This document shows positions 8,243 to 9,267 of a DNA stretch of 9,267 bases, one piece after another. Location: positions 1 through 9,267 of the forward strand of contig CALGPA010000130.1 in assembly GCA_937960795.1 (NCBI GenBank), in the 5' to 3' direction. This DNA is from an uncultured bacterium (GTDB taxonomy: Bacteria; Cloacimonadota; Cloacimonadia; Cloacimonadales; Cloacimonadaceae). Below the pieces are notes generated by a model, which had not been told where the DNA came from, did no database searches, and was given only the letters and a program-made list of their open reading frames with translations. Each line of letters opens with the position of its first letter. The stretch's first letter is position 1. The position numbers and the translations under genes are program-made.

Positions 8243-8830
8243 ATGGACTTCCAATTTATCACACCCTCTGAGGTCATGCAATACTTGTTCTGCCCAAGAT
8301 TCGTCTACTTTATGAATGTGCTCAATATCGACCAACACGAACACCGAAGATATCTAGTCAACAAAGGCCGGGACATCCACACACTCAAGCTCGTGCAAAA
8401 CAAAGACTATCTAAGAAAATCTGTCGGAGCAAAAGACAAAATCCAGGATGCCTACCTCAGCTCTCAAAGACTCAAACTCGTTGGCAAAATCGATGAGATC
8501 CTCTTCCTGGAAGACGACAGCGCTGCTCCTTTGGATTATAAGTATGCTTTTTGGGAAAACCACGTGCACAAGACTCACAGCGTCCAACAGACCCTCTACG
8601 CAATGCTCATCGAAGAAAACTTCCATGTGCCAGTCAATATGGCATTTCTCGTCTATGTCCGCTCTAAAAATCACCTTCAAAGCATCAAGATAACTGATGC
8701 CATGAAAAAGAAAGCTCTTGACATCCTGGAAGACATTTTTCAGATTATCAACGAAGGCTCTTTCCCAAATGCCAAGGCCACTATGCAAAAATGCGATGAT
8801 TGTACATATAGAAATCTCTGCGTTACCTAA
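8243..8830 (+). CDS. cas4: Cas4 RecB-like nuclease with Fe-S cluster, spacer trimming
   Basis: Predicted 195-residue PD-(D/E)xK nuclease that trims prespacers and helps select those with a correct PAM and orientation. The four cluster cysteines are present: Cys17 (FCPR) and Cys184, Cys187, Cys193 near the C-terminus (CDDCTYRNLC). The nuclease core keeps His46 (GRDIH), Asp84 (GKIDE), Asp98-x-Lys100 (PLDYK) and Gln115/Gln116 (QQTLYAML). The ATG at 8243 is chosen because it directly follows the cas2 stop and the family motif SEVMQYLFCPR starts at residue 9; a reading from 8216 would overlap cas2 more deeply. No clear ribosome binding site lies close by (AAGG at 8224-8227 is distant), suggesting coupling to cas2. 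In most I-B loci cas4 precedes cas1; here it is last. Confidence 0.95.
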   Translation: MDFQFITPSEVMQYLFCPRFVYFMNVLNIDQHEHRRYLVNKGRDIHTLKLVQNKDYLRKSVGAKDKIQDAYLSSQRLKLVGKIDEILFLEDDSAAPLDYKYAFWENHVHKTHSVQQTLYAMLIEENFHVPVNMAFLVYVRSKNHLQSIKITDAMKKKALDILEDIFQIINEGSFPNAKATMQKCDDCTYRNLCVT

Positions 8831-9013
8831 GCTAAATTTATTGACAAAATCAGCCTTCTTCTGTTCTTTGCCCTTGTATAGCGTGTTTTAGGATTCCCGG
8901 GATCATAAATCATCGGGAAAAAGTGATCTATCCTTGTGATATTGACGGCTTATTTAGCTCTGAGTTCTGCAGCCTATACCTATATTCTGCAAATACCTAA
9001 GATATCAGTAACT
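8831..9013 (+). promoter_or_regulatory. CRISPR leader between cas4 and the first repeat
   Basis: This 183-nt gene-free, AT-rich stretch joins the operon to the array. It contains TTGACA (8841-8846) and TTGACG (8942-8947), neither with a good -10 at 16-18 nt. It also has TATACC (8975-8980) and TATATT (8981-8986), the latter a near-consensus -10 whose start site would fall about 20 nt before the first repeat but which lacks a -35. The motif CCTA recurs at 8973, 8979 and 8996. I see no intrinsic terminator, so operon transcripts could also run into the array. Leader identity is inferred from its position beside the two best-conserved repeats and from the array orientation. Confidence 0.7.
8894..8919 (+). 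other. Imperfect inverted repeat within the leader
   Basis: TTCCCG (8894-8899) pairs with CGGGAA (8914-8919). Inside it GAT (8901-8903) can pair with ATC (8909-8911) across a small internal loop, leaving a CATAA apical loop. The left arm is also part of an 8-bp palindrome TCCCGGGA (8895-8902). The right arm is followed by A residues rather than a T tract, so it is not a + strand intrinsic terminator. It could be a protein site in the leader or an RNA hairpin. Confidence 0.4.
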
Positions 9014-9051
9014 GTCTTTATCCATCAATCCATTAAACCAAGGGTTGAAAC
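9014..9051 (+). repeat. CRISPR repeat 1, leader-proximal, consensus form
   Basis: Taken as the consensus because repeat 2 is identical. Positions 23-26 (AACC) and 30-33 (GGTT) can form a 4-bp stem with an AAG loop. The last 8 nt, GTTGAAAC, would become the crRNA 5' tag. Confidence 0.95.
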
Positions 9052-9087
9052 TAGAGGTACAGGCTTGTTAGCCTCATGCCCGTTATG

Positions 9088-9125
9088 GTCTTTATCCATC
9101 AATCCATTAAACCAAGGGTTGAAAC
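9088..9125 (+). repeat. CRISPR repeat 2, consensus form
   Basis: Identical to repeat 1 over all 38 nt, and the two bases after it (TA) also match those after repeat 1. Confidence 0.95.
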
Positions 9126-9162
9126 TACTCGCCGCATAGCAATAGCCATAATGTACCATGGT

Positions 9163-9200
9163 GTCTTTATCCATAAATCCATTAAACCAAGGGTTGAAAA
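9163..9200 (+). repeat. CRISPR repeat 3, two substitutions
   Basis: Differs from repeats 1 and 2 at repeat position 13 (C to A) and at the last position, 38 (C to A). The second change would give the following crRNA a tag ending GAAAA instead of GAAAC. Confidence 0.93.
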
Positions 9201-9237
9201 TTAAGCCTTCGAAATCGCATATAAGAAGATCGTGACT

Positions 9238-9267
9238 GTCTTTATCCAACAATACATAAAACCAAGG
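9238..9267 (+). repeat. CRISPR repeat 4, degenerate and cut by the window end
   Basis: Thirty nt are visible, with changes from consensus at positions 12 (T to A), 17 (C to A) and 21 (T to A). The final 8 nt, including the tag, are outside the window. Such decay is typical of leader-distal repeats. Confidence 0.9.

Larger units (their letters stand above)
9014..9267 (+). CRISPR. CRISPR array, 4 repeats seen (last one cut), 3 spacers
   Basis: Repeats are 38 nt, starting GTCTTTATCC and ending GGGTTGAAAC, at 9014-9051, 9088-9125, 9163-9200 and 9238-9267 (the last truncated by the window edge). Spacers are 9052-9087 (36 nt), 9126-9162 (37 nt) and 9201-9237 (37 nt). The 3' end GTTGAAAC is the usual I-B 8-nt crRNA 5' tag, which sets the direction of transcription as +. 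Repeats 1 and 2 are identical, repeat 3 has 2 changes, and repeat 4 has 3 changes in its visible 30 nt. This order fits a leader on the cas4 side. No spacer matches the rest of the window by eye beyond about 9 nt. The first two repeats are both followed by TA, so the exact 3' boundary could be read 2 nt longer. Confidence 0.97.

Noticed and set aside
8411..8788. Minus-strand open frame of 125 codons opposite cas4
   Set aside because: It is wholly inside cas4, with no recognisable domain and no ribosome binding site of note.
8824..9001. TACCTAAG direct repeat at 8824-8831 and 8994-9001, and AGCTAAAT/ATTTAGCT inverted pair at 8830-8837 and 8952-8959
   Set aside because: Eight-base matches in a stretch of this length are expected by chance at a noticeable rate, and one copy overlaps the end of cas4.
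9024..9036. IHF-like sequence CATCAATCCATTA inside the repeat
   Set aside because: It matches the IHF consensus at all but the first position, but it is inside the repeat rather than the leader, and IHF dependence is a type I-E/I-F feature.
9052..9237. Self-targeting by the three spacers
   Set aside because: The longest match to the rest of the window that I found by eye is about 9 nt (GAAATCGCA in cas6), not a protospacer.
8936..9252. Open frames on both strands running through the array
   Set aside because: They are produced by the repeated units and contain the same peptide several times; they are an artefact of the CRISPR repeats, not genes.

Overview
The window holds a complete, apparently intact type I-B-like CRISPR-Cas locus, all on the + strand. 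It comes from a bacterium of moderate G+C with consensus-like Shine-Dalgarno and TTGACA promoter signals. The Cas6 resembles the Cas6b type common in Bacteroidota and related anaerobes, so a member of that broad group (for example a Cloacimonadota-like lineage) is a guess at low confidence. No taxonomic marker gene is present.

Layout: 1-143 is a short regulatory region with a TTGACA-type promoter whose -35/-10 spacer contains a perfect 13-bp dyad. From 144 to 8830 there is one tightly packed operon in the order cas6, cas8b (with an internal in-frame cas11 start), cas7, cas5, cas3, cas1, cas2, cas4. Neighbouring genes overlap by 1-8 nt or are separated by at most 9 nt. From 8831 to 9013 is a gene-free AT-rich leader, and from 9014 to the window end is a CRISPR array with three whole 38-nt repeats, a fourth cut by the window edge, and three spacers of 36, 37 and 37 nt.

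How it works together: Cas6 should cut the array transcript 8 nt from the repeat 3' end. Cas8b, several Cas7, Cas5, Cas6 and Cas11 (made from the internal start) should form the Cascade surveillance complex. Cas3, an HD nuclease-helicase, degrades the target. Cas1, Cas2 and Cas4 acquire and trim new spacers. All catalytic motifs I can check are intact.

No wholly new system is visible. The points worth a second look are: the internal Cas11 start with its own near-perfect ribosome binding site; the unusual placement of cas4 after cas2; the dyad inside the operon promoter; strong ribosome binding sites on effector genes but weak or absent ones on cas3, cas1 and cas4; and repeats that decay with distance from the leader, suggesting a short array close to its end.
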